64,000 nucleotides of DNA from Prostheceraeus crozeri (GCA_907163375.1 CAJQUW010002118.1:186001-250000), one strand, 5' to 3'. Shown: positions 18,068 through 29,045, counted from the first letter of the stretch. Notes: generated from the sequence alone by a model not told the origin. Numbers and translations: made by a program.

Positions 18068-18571
18068 ATGCTCCCCATCCGCATCATCAACGCCATGCGC
18101 GAAATGAATCTCAGAAGAGACATCGATTTAGAACAGGTGCATACCCATCTTCCCGATTCAGTATATCATCGCGGTCGCCCACAAATGTTGGTCATTCGCA
18201 TGAGCAACAGTCGAAATCTTCAAATCTTTCGCTGCGGCAAAATCCAAGTCCTAGGAAACCTTTCTCATTTCGTGATGCAGTCCATGAGTTACGAAGTCGT
18301 CAAGAAAATGCGAACACTCATGCCTCATCTACGCCTCAGTCCCCTGACATTGAAAAATATAGTAGTGTCTGTTCAATTGAAGATGTTAGTGAATCTAGCA
18401 AACATTAAAACCAGTAATCATTGTAGATTTTATGAAACTGAACTCTTTCCTGCTGCTCTGATTCGGAAGTGGCATCCTGTACATATTGCAGTGTTTCACA
18501 ACGGACATTGTATCATGACTGGTTTACGTGATATCAGTAAAGTAGCTGACATTGTTAAATCACATTGTTAA
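18068..18571 (+). CDS. TATA-binding-protein-like protein (two-repeat TBP core)
   Basis: This 167-aa protein has the size of a bare TBP core. The second half contains YETELFPAALIR, matching YEPELFPGLIYR of TBP, preceded by LKNIVVSVQLK (TBP: IQNMVGSCDVK) and followed by a PVHIAVFHNGHCIMTG strand pair (TBP: PRIVLLIFVSGKVVLTG). The first half shows the equivalent repeat: PQMLVIRMSNSRNLQIFRCGKIQVLG (TBP: RFAAVIMRI ... ALIFSSGKMVCTG). Both direct repeats are therefore present in the normal order. TBP bends TATA DNA to start transcription; an element-encoded version could redirect Pol II to element promoters. The frame is open from ATG to stop and appears whole. It sits after a possible PC4-like gene and has its own TATA box. 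Confidence 0.82.
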   Translation: MLPIRIINAMREMNLRRDIDLEQVHTHLPDSVYHRGRPQMLVIRMSNSRNLQIFRCGKIQVLGNLSHFVMQSMSYEVVKKMRTLMPHLRLSPLTLKNIVVSVQLKMLVNLANIKTSNHCRFYETELFPAALIRKWHPVHIAVFHNGHCIMTGLRDISKVADIVKSHC

Positions 18572-18592
18572 ATCTTCAATGCGTTATCTGTA

Positions 18593-18838
18593 TGAGTCAC
18601 AGTTAATAGAATCGTGTTAAACACATGATGTGTTTTGAATGAGTCATCGCAATGAACTGTCGCCCACACACACTTGTCGGTGAAAAGGTCACGCTGTCTG
18701 ACGTGAGGCGCCATCGATGTTGAATGACACGCCCACACACATGTCGGTGAAAAGGTTGAACAAGACTGATTAGATTCTTGCCTAACTGACTGGTGCTTTA
18801 CCACTTCATGAGTCAGAGCTATTTATAGACATGAGTCA
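18593..18838. promoter_or_regulatory. Cluster of four TGAGTCA (AP-1-like) sites
   Basis: TGAGTCA lies at 18,593, 18,640, 18,809 and 18,832. A repeated CACACACATGTCGGTGAAAAGG-like segment (two copies near 18,665 and 18,730) separates the pairs, and a TATTTATAG lies at about 18,820. This could serve a divergent promoter or act as an enhancer. Confidence 0.5.
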
Positions 18839-18904
18839 GCAAGATGGTTGATGTTTCCTAGGCCGAAGAAACTTTCATGATGTTACATTCGTGGGTGAGG
18901 ATGT

Positions 18905-19405
18905 TAACTTACAAACTCTAACATGGTTTTGACTTTATTTTATACTTCTGCTATCTTGCAAACAGTGAAATGCTTGTCACTTTATTTTATACTTTACCTA
19001 TAAATTGCTTAAGTCCATCATCTATGCGGATAGGGTTACCTACGGCTGGATTTAGGGATTTAGAGTTTTATATAGCACAAGTGAATGTTATCCGTTAGAG
19101 TACAGTACATGTATTAACTTAACCATTTGTGAATGACATTATTCCTAACATTACAAACAACTACTTTACTTTATTTCTAACTTTACAAACGGTGGCATGG
19201 TTATAACTTTGTTTCTAACTTTACAAACAGTGAAATACTTATGACATTATTTTATACTTTACCTATCTTGCAATTTCTGAATTGATTCTAACATTAATTC
19301 AAACTTTACAATCATTAACTTTTTTCTACCTTTACAAACAGTGAAATGATTCTGACTTCATTTTATATTTCACCTATCTTATAAACAGTGACATGCTTAT
19401 GACAT
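18905..19405. repeat. Imperfect tandem repeats, element B
   Basis: Degenerate units of roughly 50-70 bases share a core of CTTTACAAACAGTGAAATG and TTTATTTTATACTTTACCTA. About seven copies can be followed by eye. There is no gene in this stretch. Confidence 0.7.
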
Positions 19406-19898
19406 TATTACCAAGTCAGTCCCACCTACTTGAACCGTAACTTTATGTGAAAGGAAAATGACACAGTATATACATGATATGTTATTCATCATCACAGCCG
19501 ATTTTCACAGCATCGCACATAGGTAATGCTGATGGTAGCAGAAAACAAAGTTTTTACGGCTCACATCACCGGAGAAAACAAAGTCACTCATGTGCAGGGA
19601 GAAAACAAAGTCAGGAAAACCAGTTGATATGCAAGTCATGATATGAAGTGATCAGGAGTTGGACGCATGTTACAAGGGACTCACTCACAACACCCCATAG
19701 AAAAAGCCATAGAGTGAAAAAGCAAAACATCAACCACAACAGAGAGGAAGCATTCATCATCATACATCGCCGGACGGAGGAGGAGAAAGTTTCTGTCTCT
19801 TGGGTGAAGGTAGATGAGTGTCTCGATGGCCGTAAGGTTATGAGTGGTTAGGACTCATACAGCATCGCTTGTCTTCCCAAGCTGAGAGACCTCGTTTC
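19406..19898. other. Noncoding spacer between tandem repeats and polymerase
   Basis: This holds three GAAAACAAAG repeats (about 19,540-19,615, HMG-box-like AACAAAG). No credible gene was seen; a 67-codon frame at 19,648-19,851 has no recognisable features. Confidence 0.4.
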
Positions 19899-22800
19899 CT
19901 AAACGTCGTTGTTCTGACTTGATGCGACTGTCATTTTAAAATGGTCATTTCTACTTTTTTTAATTTTAAGTGAATCTAAGGCATCTTGATAGTCCCTATG
20001 TGTCATTTTTCTAACGATTGACTTCGAGATGCCTTTCGCCCGTTTTATAGAAAGGTCTGAGGATTTTAGCTTCATGGAGTACATCTTGGGACAAAGCAAG
20101 ATCATCTCCTCTATCTGTTTGCCGGCACACTCATCCTTGAAGCAGCCAAGCTTTGCTTTATTTGTTTACAGTAAAGCGGATGGTCAGAGGGATAGTTGGA
20201 ACTATCAAACTTGGGTGCTAAAAATTTTAAAATGTCTTCCTGCTTGACTTGGCTAGTGGTGGTCAAAGCTAGGAAGAAGCTGTCTGTAACGCCTCCTACT
20301 AATTCCACATGTTGGATCAATGGGCAAGTTTTAAAGGTGTAGTAAAGCAACTTGTACATTTCTAACTTGGAGTGACCCAAGACAGCTTGACCGACATAGA
20401 TGGGCTTGCAAAGTTCTACTTTAGATTTTAACATTTTAAAATCAGTGATGTCTTCGGAAATGACATCATGGTGGCAAAACAACGGCGAGCGACATAACTT
20501 GATACTCGTTTCTGGATCAGTTACGATACGATGGTCCATGGGCTTTCTGGCAACCTCCATGGTTTTACCAAAGAGGGCATTATTCTTAAATTCAAAGAAG
20601 TCCTTTTCGAAAGGATTCTTGGATTCAGTCCGTTTCTTGCTATTAAATTCTATATACGGTTTTAGAAAGGGCTTCTGCCTAAACTGGATAGCGCGATGGA
20701 GTTTGTCAGGTTGCATCCCCATACCTAGATAGAATTTGAGGATAGAATGGTGCACGATGTAATGCTGCTTGTTCAATTGGGTGAGCAACAACTTCCTAGT
20801 GGCTTTATACTTTAAGTCATTTTCCGCCTCATATTTCTTATTATGTTTTCCATAAAGGGAGAGAACATATCTGGACTGACTATGCCAGATTCGGGTGCGA
20901 GAGGAAAATCAACGGTCCTATTCTTAATACAGTCTGGATATATGAGGTCGACTTCAAATAAATAACCTATGTCGGCCTCATCTCCCAGTGCCATGATGTG
21001 TGCTGGATTGGAGAAGTATTCAATGTCATGGGCTCTACCCATTGGAAGTCAGACTGTGGCAAAGGCTTGGATAATGCACTCCCATACAAATTATTTTGGT
21101 CTATGTACATTAAATGCGTGGTCGATCCTATGTCTTTGGTGCTGTTGACAACATGTTTGTTGACAAATGTCAAGCCACCCCTAATACCACGTTCAAATAA
21201 CGTGTACATTTCTGCATCTTGCATTAAATGTATTCTCTCTTTCGTCATCTTGAAGGCTGACTGATAGGACAGACACGGTAGACTAACAAAATGGACGGGG
21301 TCTAAGGCGTCCTGTTCTAATGTGACTTTCCTAAAAGTCTCAAACACGTCAGCCAACAGATAGACGTCTAATTTTAAGTAGACAAGCATGTAGTCACAAA
21401 AAGTGCGACACCTAAATTCTAACCATGCTTGCTCTGGATGCCTATAATCATCCGGCGAACAGTCCTCACCCGTCAAATCATTTTTAAATGTATCGATGGA
21501 TAGAAGAGATGTCTCCTTCAATGTGTCCATTGAACTAAAATAACAATAAGGAAACACCCCTTTCCGTCGCATGAGACTGTCACTTATGTTGGGATAGTCT
21601 TTCTTTAAATGTTGAGTGAGGGGAAGTGTTTCTAAATTATTAGCCAACGCGGCTAAGAAAGAGGACATAAATTGAAAGCTATCTAGAAACTTTATGTCAT
21701 AGAAGAAGGCTTCCCCTCAGCGGTATTGTCGATTTGTACTTTGGCAGTGATGCTCATAAATTTTTCCTTACTTTGTGCAATCACTTTGGATGACCAGGAT
21801 TTTATTTTACCGAATCCATGGCGAATGATGATGTGAACATCATAACATTTAAAGTTATGGAAGATGACGGGGAGTGTTCGCCGTTTGAGGCTAAGTTTCA
21901 TGTTACATTTACTGCATAAGGCAGACCTAAATTTACCACTGAGATGGCAATGGTCCCTCACTTTCTTATGTTGCTGATCATCAAAGGATGAACAGCAGCG
22001 GGGACATTCCGTGGTCCTATCAAACTTGAGTTTACCGGCTTCTGTGAAGCACATGGGTTTCCTAGTCAGCTCTGTTTCATACCGTTGATGAAAACGGGCT
22101 TTCCTATCTAAAAAGTTGAGGAAGTCTTCAACGCACTCCTCACCTTGCCACACATGCATTTTATTTCGGTTCCTATAGTAAGAATGCCAAACTTCATAAC
22201 AGACAATGGCTGCTGGCTCATGACTTAGGTCTTCTTGTTCAATATAACATTCAATGTCCGCATAGATGGTACATATGGGACTGAGCTCATTGTCGTTTTC
22301 CTCATACCTACGAGTCATTGAAGTATAAAATTTATCTTTGGGCATGATTTCCATTTGAAGTTTACCCCGAGAGCACCACTCGTAATGCTGTTCAAAAAAT
22401 GGTTTTGAACTAAAGCGTCGTGTTCAGCGATCATAGTAATAATGTTTGTTGTCATGACTTTGTTGGTGGCGATATAACTTTGAAATTTTAGGGATGCCAC
22501 AATAATGCCATTCTGGGTGGTTGTCGCTATAGACTAGGAGAAGATTGACAACCCGGTCGAAGTTACTTTGACGGTTGTTATACCTAACGCCCTTCAGGCC
22601 TTTTTCCCAGAGATGGACAACAACTTTAATGTTATTGAGTTTTCAAATTGGGCGATGCCTTTAAAATCTAATGTGTTGACATCTAACCCATCAAACTTAA
22701 GCTCATCCTCCCATTCACAATACTTGGTGACTCTTTGACGATGTATACCTATATCATTATAGTGAAGAATGGAGAGGACGGCATACTTGAAACACTGGGA

Positions 22801-23178
22801 CTGACACTCTACATTGATGACAGCCTTTTTGTCAGCCAGTGCTTTGGGGAGGGTGAAACAACCACTCCCTTGCAAATTTTCTAAAAGATTGATTTTCATG
22901 TCTACTTTCTCTATCCCATCAAAAACCAGACCGCTGTCTCTTTCATTAAATTTACTTAAGTTGCTGACGAGATAGGTCGCATGTCTCTCTATCCACTCGT
23001 TTACATCACCTATGAGATCAGCAGCACAGGAGGCTATCCTAATGGTCACAGTGGACTCTACTTCTCCCGTGCTACTGTCTACCTTATTGAAACGAGCAGT
23101 GAGATAGGACATGCCTTTGAGCAAAAATCTATCTAAGCTCGTCAACATTTGATGAATTAAACCTATATTATTCATCAA
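19899..23178 (-). pseudogene. Protein-primed family B DNA polymerase region, fossil
   Basis: The minus strand encodes the Polinton DNA polymerase, which replicates the linear element from a terminal protein primer. In order: an N-terminal block (KKAVINVECQSQCFKYAVLSILH) found in Polinton polymerases, exonuclease-domain sequence including TIYADIECYIEQ and KFRSALCSKCNMKLS, palm motif A with IDQNNLYGSALSKPLP, the template/primer segment FKNNALFGKTMEV, palm motif C around GGVTDSFF, and the C-terminal block SIKRAKGISK. The span of about 1,090 codons is normal for the family. It is a fossil with about six interruptions. It is the only polymerase found for either element. Confidence 0.9.
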
Positions 23179-23382
23179 GAAAGGATGAATATCTTGTACA
23201 GGTTCAGAGCTTTCTAACTCATAGTCGCGAACGAGCCTCGCAAGTGAAAACTTGCTCAGCCTTAGAGTGACGTTGTTGTCAGTGTAAAGCTCAGTGGAAT
23301 GTGTGTGACAGAGTGTGTGCGTAGAAAGAACAAACTCTGTAGAAAAGGTCTTCTAACACGAAGAACAGGAAAAGCCGACGTG
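23179..23382. other. Spacer between polymerase and zinc-finger gene
   Basis: No gene was recognised. It may contain the upstream part of the polymerase region. Confidence 0.35.
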
Positions 23383-24568
23383 CTATGAAGGATGTTTCCT
23401 ACCTATTGTTGTCGGTGGTTGCCTCACACTGCCACAGGAACCGCCTTCGATGTGGACTCGCAAGTTGGTGTTGTTGTAGAACGTGCGTCCACAACCTTCA
23501 CACTTGGGTCGTTGAGGGATCGGTCGGCGCTTTCCACCTCTGCAGGCATTGCCAGCGGTGTGACGTCTGAAGTTGCAGGCTTTGGCGAAGACCCTGTCAC
23601 ACCGCTGGCATCGAAAGTCCTTCTCGACCTGAATCTCCCTCTTCTCTCCCACTATCTCTAACTCCATTTCTTGCTCCTCCAGCAATCTCTCCACCGACTG
23701 AACGGAGAGGAGAGGGAGTTCGGCCGCTGCTGTAGGTAGTGGTGGCGATGCTGGGATGATGATAGGGCGGGAAGGAACGTCACCGTCCAGGAGGTAGGCC
23801 GCCAGATCTGTTGAGAGAAAGAGAAAAGAGATTAGTAACATGATAATAATTTCAAGTTTGAAGTCTTATCCTCCTATTTCCCAATCACGGTTGCTTGCCA
23901 TCTAAGGAATTGATTTCCGGCAACACCGATGGACGCGGAGGAGGCAGCAGAGGGACACGAGCCGAGGGTGGAAGGGTCCTTGGCTTCGGTGTTGGAGGGA
24001 CGTGGTGACGGGGAGCAGGGACTGGTCAGGGAGCGGAGCAGGCGGTGGAGGTGGGGCGATGACGATGCCCGAAAAAGGAGTCGGACCTTGGGCGGAGGTA
24101 GATTGGCGGGAAGGTAGTCCCGGAAATTCATCATTAAATGTCCGCCTCGCGGCTTCCTCCCACTTCTTCATCTTGACCAAGTCCGTAGAGAGGAAAGAGA
24201 TTAGATAATGAGACAAGGATGATGCAGAGGATCTGAAACAGTCTAAACATGAGATGTTAAAAATACTTACACTTGCCAAGCCGCTCATAGGCTTCCCCGA
24301 TTGTTCCTTGGGGGACGGGTTCCCCATTACGAATGAATACATTCATGCACTGAAAAAGAATGACAGCAAAGATAAGCAGAGCTAAAATTTGGATTGGGTT
24401 TAAACATGAACAAAATAAGGGAGGGGCTCTTGATTTTAATTAGGATTTCTACCCTAATGATGTTAGTAATAGATTGAGTCAACCTTGATACAAATACTTA
24501 CATTGCTCGATGGTGACCTTCTCCATCTCGACAGCAATGCGGTAATTTTCAACTTTGTTGAATTCCAT
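23383..24568 (-). CDS. Multi-exon C2HC zinc-finger protein of element B
   Basis: This appears to be a spliced minus-strand gene. The last exon (about 23,383-23,812) follows an acceptor with TTTCTCTCAACAG and encodes a proline/leucine-rich stretch, an acidic helix (ERLLEEQEMELEIVGEKRE) and two adjacent fingers: FRCQRCDRVF ... RRHTAGNAC and PKCEGCGRTF ... RVHIEGGSC, each with C-x2-C and H-x5-C spacing. Upstream, coding segments near 23,900-24,170 (MKKWEEAARRTFNDEF plus a proline-rich part), 24,270-24,349 (RNGEPVPQGTIGEAYERLGK) and 24,502-24,568 (MEFNKVENYRIAVEMEK) are bounded by GTAAGT-type donors. The exact exon joins are uncertain. DNA binding, and so a regulatory or terminus-binding role, is inferred from the fingers. 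Confidence 0.5.
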
Positions 24569-25326
24569 GGCAGATAGTTAATAGTAGGTAAATAAGACTT
24601 CAATCACTGAAAAGGAAAATGAGAATCGTTTCATTTGCCTAGTCAACGCTTATCATGGGAACAATCATTGAAATGACATCTAATGAATTACATTTTACTC
24701 TACTCCATATCATAAAGACTGACCTTTTTCGAATGGCTGAAGTACTCTGACCTGGCGAGAGAAAGCGTCACGTTGAGTATGAAGTCGAACGCCCAACATG
24801 AGCAACGGCTCAGAGGTTTCGGTCTAACAAACGACGAACAACCCGTGTAACGCAATCCCTCTACGGCAGTACCCGCCGTCCCGAAGGAACGCTCGAGCAA
24901 AGGAGGTATTACAGCGATGATATGTTTTATGAGCAGAAGATATGATAGCAAGAGACTATTCAACTTGATAGCAAGTCAAAACAACCTGATAGCAGGAGCT
25001 CACCGACACTCACCTTGTGAAAGATAAATGTGAAGAGCAGAGCTGGTAAACTACCTTTTATAAGATTTTCCTAAGCGGTGAATGGATGAGACCTCTTGTC
25101 CAATCACAGACGATCTATAGTTCCCGATGTGTGCACGCACATTTGTAATGCGTTATTGAAATCGTCTTAAGCAAACATGATGTTTAGCAATAGACTCAAC
25201 CATGGCGCCTTAAGTCAATACATTGAAACATGATGATTGCACGATTCGTTTTCATCAAGAGAGCTTCGGAGGCTTAATACAAGATTACATCCTTGAGTTT
25301 CAAAGGGAGGCGACAGAATTGGAAGC
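24569..25326. other. Noncoding spacer with TTGATAGCAA-type motifs
   Basis: It contains TTGATAGCAA at 24,965 and variants TATGATAGCAAG (24,951) and CTGATAGCAG (24,986). Sequence around 24,780-24,905 resembles 13,310-13,450 of the arm block (CCCAACATGAG, GGTTTCGGTCTAA, CCGTCCCGAAGGAAC). No gene was seen. Confidence 0.55.
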
Positions 25327-25653
25327 ATGTTTAGACTATACACGAGAAATATTTACGGAGTTGATATCTCATTTCAAAGACAGTATCATCAAGGCTACTT
25401 AATTGAAAATGTCAATTACACTCATTTTCTACAAGGTGAAGCAGCAGAAACTGTTGACTTACAATTTCGTTCCTACGGACAAGAATATGTTTCTGATGCT
25501 TCTGAGTTTTGTACACGACATCTGCAGAAGATTATTTCTCGGATGGATGACTTTCATGGTTACGCCAATCATTTGCTTCTGAATAAAATAAACCATATTG
25601 TCATTGCTATTAGTAAAGTGGGTTTCAATGATATTAAATCAAAGACCAAATAA
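25327..25653 (+). CDS. 108-aa uncharacterised protein, element B
   Basis: This plus-strand frame lies just inside the right arm. The stop codon is contained in AATAAA (25,649-25,654), the same compact stop/poly(A) overlap seen in two element A genes, which supports it being real. The protein is rich in Y, H and F, with a first beta-like half and a helical second half (HLQKIISRMDDFHGYANHLLLNK). No family is recognised. Confidence 0.5.
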   Translation: MFRLYTRNIYGVDISFQRQYHQGYLIENVNYTHFLQGEAAETVDLQFRSYGQEYVSDASEFCTRHLQKIISRMDDFHGYANHLLLNKINHIVIAISKVGFNDIKSKTK

Positions 25654-26099
25654 AGTATTTTTTCATGACGACATTTTGCTAACTATCCTTTCGAGGTAAC
25701 GAATCTCTACTGATACCATGTAGTTGATTTCTATAAACGGTAGACTTGTTACCCTTTGTGATGGTATTATTCATCAATGGTTTATCATGTTGAGTTCAAT
25801 CTTCGAAATAAGTATATTTGGAACATCATATCTCTCCCTATGTTTTTTCTGCTGTTCTTAGTAACTTACGTTTTCTTCAATACTTGTATAGCAATCGACT
25901 CCGATACAGTAAAGTAAAGTTCAGAGCTTGTTCACTACTGAAGAGAGAAGTCTGGTGTGCTGCATGCAGTGCAAGGGTGGCCTTCCATTTCATCATTTAT
26001 TCTTCCCTCCCTGCATTTCATATCCGAAGATATGTGGCGGGCTTGGGACCGCTTTAGCTGCATTAGAAGGCAGCCCTTAACATGGCTCGTGGGGCGTTC

Positions 26100-27241
26100 T
26101 CGGGATGATGGGGGAATATGGGACTCAAGCTTGCCGCTTCGTCTCCGGCTCGTTGACGGAAGCAGGTGGGCGCTTCTCATTGATGTCTGTAAAGAAAGAA
26201 GTTGTTATTACTTATTTTTAACTTACAGAGCTTCTCCGCACGTGGCTCATGTAGGAATCCTGTGATGTCTTCCGTGTGGTTGAATGTAAAGTGAAGACAG
26301 TCAACACCCTTCTTCAGCCAGGAGTAACACCGCTCGCCTCTTCCTCGCTCGTAGAAAAGTGGCTCCGCTATCACCTCTCCCTTCCTGATTGGGATGTGTA
26401 GACGACCCGATCTCTGTCGCTTCTTATCACTGCCTTGTACCTTGCAATGTAGCTCCTGATTGCTCTCAATCACCTTCCCCAACTGCTTCCGCAGCCCTTC
26501 GATCTCCTCTCTCATCCGCCTCATCTCCTTCTCAACTAGCAAGCCTTCTTCTCTGGCATTGCGTGACAGGTTCTTGAACCTTTCACGCTCCAACTCGCCT
26601 TCTTTTTCATTTAACGCCTCCGTCACCTTCAGCTCCTGTGTTATTCGCGAAAAATTTTCTGATTTCTGCTTATAGTAGAAAGTATCTTCCTTCCACTTAG
26701 CAAGATCTTTTTCCAGCTTTTCATGCTTAGCAAGCAGTGGTGGACGATCTTGGAATGTGCGACATTGAGTCACAATTCCGCTACCACTCGCTGACTCCGT
26801 CTTTTTATCGAGATCAACTTTTTTGGCTCCTTCCTCAGCCTCCCCCTCACTCTCGCTACTGGTCTCACTGAGATCAGAAGTCGACTGTGGTGCTGACTCG
26901 CTCAGGGCTGGAATAGCTTCTGGTGGCACAATTGCAGCGACTGCCTGCTGATTTTCAAGCGTCTTCAGTTCTATGGCCAATAATCTTTCTTTCTCTGCCT
27001 CTGTGAGCTCTTCCTGCTCACATTCGCTGTGTGTGGAGTGCCATTCCGTCGGTGTCTCTATTAGGCGTGAAACTTGGTGTTTGCTGCAAAAGTAGCGCAA
27101 CCCACCCACCTGCTTCTTATTCGCACACTTGTGCTTTTTAAATCCGTCACTCCTGAATACTTTTGAGCAGGAGCACAACTTGTACGTTGTTCGCACATTT
27201 GCTGCTTTAGGCATTTTTCTGAAGTGAAAAGGGACAAACAA
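26100..27241 (-). CDS. Arm-encoded zinc-cluster/coiled-coil protein, copy B
   Basis: A likely start is MPKAANV (ATG about 27,212-27,214, minus) rather than the first in-frame ATG. An N-terminal Cys/His cluster (LCSCSKVFRSDGFKKHKC, then YFCSKHQ) is followed by a Ser/Glu-rich linker, an extended coiled coil (about residues 170-260, KLEKDLAKWKED ... REEIEGLRKQLGK) and a C-terminal domain with RGERCYSWLKKGVDCLHF. Near the end a GTAAGT donor and a TTCTTTCTTTACAG acceptor would remove a 45-base or so intron and end the protein shortly after. The plan matches the element A gene at 11,300-12,446. A terminus-binding or scaffolding role is only a guess. Confidence 0.6.
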
Positions 27242-27304
27242 TGATTATAAGTCCGTAAACGTTTGATAGCAAATGATTGATTCCTAGTTTATGAAACTCA
27301 AAAC

Positions 27305-29045
27305 CTTCTTAACAAACTTTGTCAGAGCACTCACCGTTCGTCTCGCAACTTGAAACAGGAGTGAAGACTAGATAAAAGACGCGGTTTATATACCCAGTGA
27401 GCACAAAGCCATGATTCAGACCTTCCTTATTTGGCCATGCATTTGACATGACAACAGCGGTTTTACCATGTATGGGCATCGGCAGTCACCGTGCTTTCAG
27501 TAACCAACTCCCAACACAAAGACGGGTTACCCTATGACGCGAAAAGGTTTGACGTCAATGCCTGCAGTAACCGTCTCATTTTTACCAAGTTACAATGACA
27601 AACGATAGACGTTGCCAACCCTGAGTTACTGAGGCTAGACGAGATTTCACAAAGGCCTGATAGCAGAAGCCAGGTTGATAGCAAGCGTTTAGGTGTTAAG
27701 CTCTTGAATCCGCTACAGGCATTACTCAGAGGGGATCTTATCCCAGCTCCAAGGCCTCGACCCACAAATCCAACCTTGGACGGACAGAGCGTGCGTCATA
27801 TCACTGTGTTGGTATCCGGGCCCCGATTTTGACATAAAAACCGGTGGAGTTATTTACAAGAGGAAACATCCCAAGTCGTTGCTTTGATCAGCTTGATAGC
27901 AAGCCGTGATTCACAAGCGTTTTGCAATGGAGATGTTTAGATGCCACCCATGACAAGATAGGTAAGACTCAACCGATTGGCGTTCAAAGTGCTACGTTGA
28001 GAACTGTGTCAAATGCCCAACATGAGACATGAGTTGTCCCAGCGGTTTCGGTCTAAAATATGACACACTCCCTTGCCACACTTATCACTACGGCATCATC
28101 CGCCGTCCCGAAGGAACACCCTGTCAGTGGAATATTACAGCAAAACTCTCCGTGTCATGCTCGCTTTCAGTGAAAAGCCGCTTGTATCATGGTAAGACTG
28201 GCTCGTAGACACTTATACATGCCTTCATTGACTTCAGCAGGATCGAAAACCCCAGAAAACTTCCAAGAATAATGAATTTAAATTTTTCAACTTTTTATCA
28301 CTACTTATGAAATTTTATTAGTAGTCTGTCAATATAGGTCTGATCAATAGCGATCGACTCTTTTGAATCAAGTCAAACGGACTTGTAGAAGCAACGTTAC
28401 AAGCCTTTAAAGTTTTGGAGTCTTTTATGGCCTGGAGACGAAAGCCATCTCCTGGCTAACCTTTAAGTCTGACGCCTTAGCTGATATCAGCAATGAAATT
28501 TTCTAAGTCCGTTTCTTTCAGAAACCCGAAATTTGGAATGTCCGATGCTATCATCGGAGCTCAGAGAGACGACCTACCTTTGACAATAGCTCTCGTCTTA
28601 ATGAAAAGTCTGTCGGTAAAACTTTAAACACGTCTATCTCCGGTTCTAGTGCTCCGATTGACTTCAAATTTTGACAGTCACGTTTTCTCGCTCTCACCTT
28701 TCATTTAAGCCATCCCTCGACTCTCTACGATGACCGGGAGCCGAGTTGAAAAAACTTTTTCAAAAGTTCCAAAATCTTGGAAAATGCGCAAAAACTCGAT
28801 TTTTAACATGCTCTCATTTGGAAACGAAACCTTCCACAGATCTGAAAAGATAGGATCCTAGAGAACAAAGTGCGGTCTTGCCCCTAAAAGAAACACGAGA
28901 TCTTCATTCACTTTCAATCTTCCGCTATTCATCGCCAAAGGTGGATACAATTTAGCATTTTCATGAAAAAATCCCGTGTGGAGACCCAGTGTGAAGAAAA
29001 TTTTCAACTTTTTCTCTCTGATTTACTTGAAACTCACCCTCTAGA
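27305..29045. repeat. Noncoding arm block almost identical to 12,615-14,350
   Basis: This is the partner of the element A block, including three TTGATAGCAA motifs (27,263 just outside, 27,675 and 27,893). No gene was seen. Confidence 0.85.

Noticed and set aside
18016-18408. A 130-codon plus-strand frame overlapping the TBP-like gene
   Set aside because: Low-complexity Ser/His/Arg composition and full overlap with the well-supported TBP-like frame.
16403-18571. Host origin of the TBP-like gene cluster (retrocopy)
   Set aside because: The genes lie within well-defined Polinton ends, have no poly(A) tract or own target duplications, and a neighbouring gene has a relative in element A.
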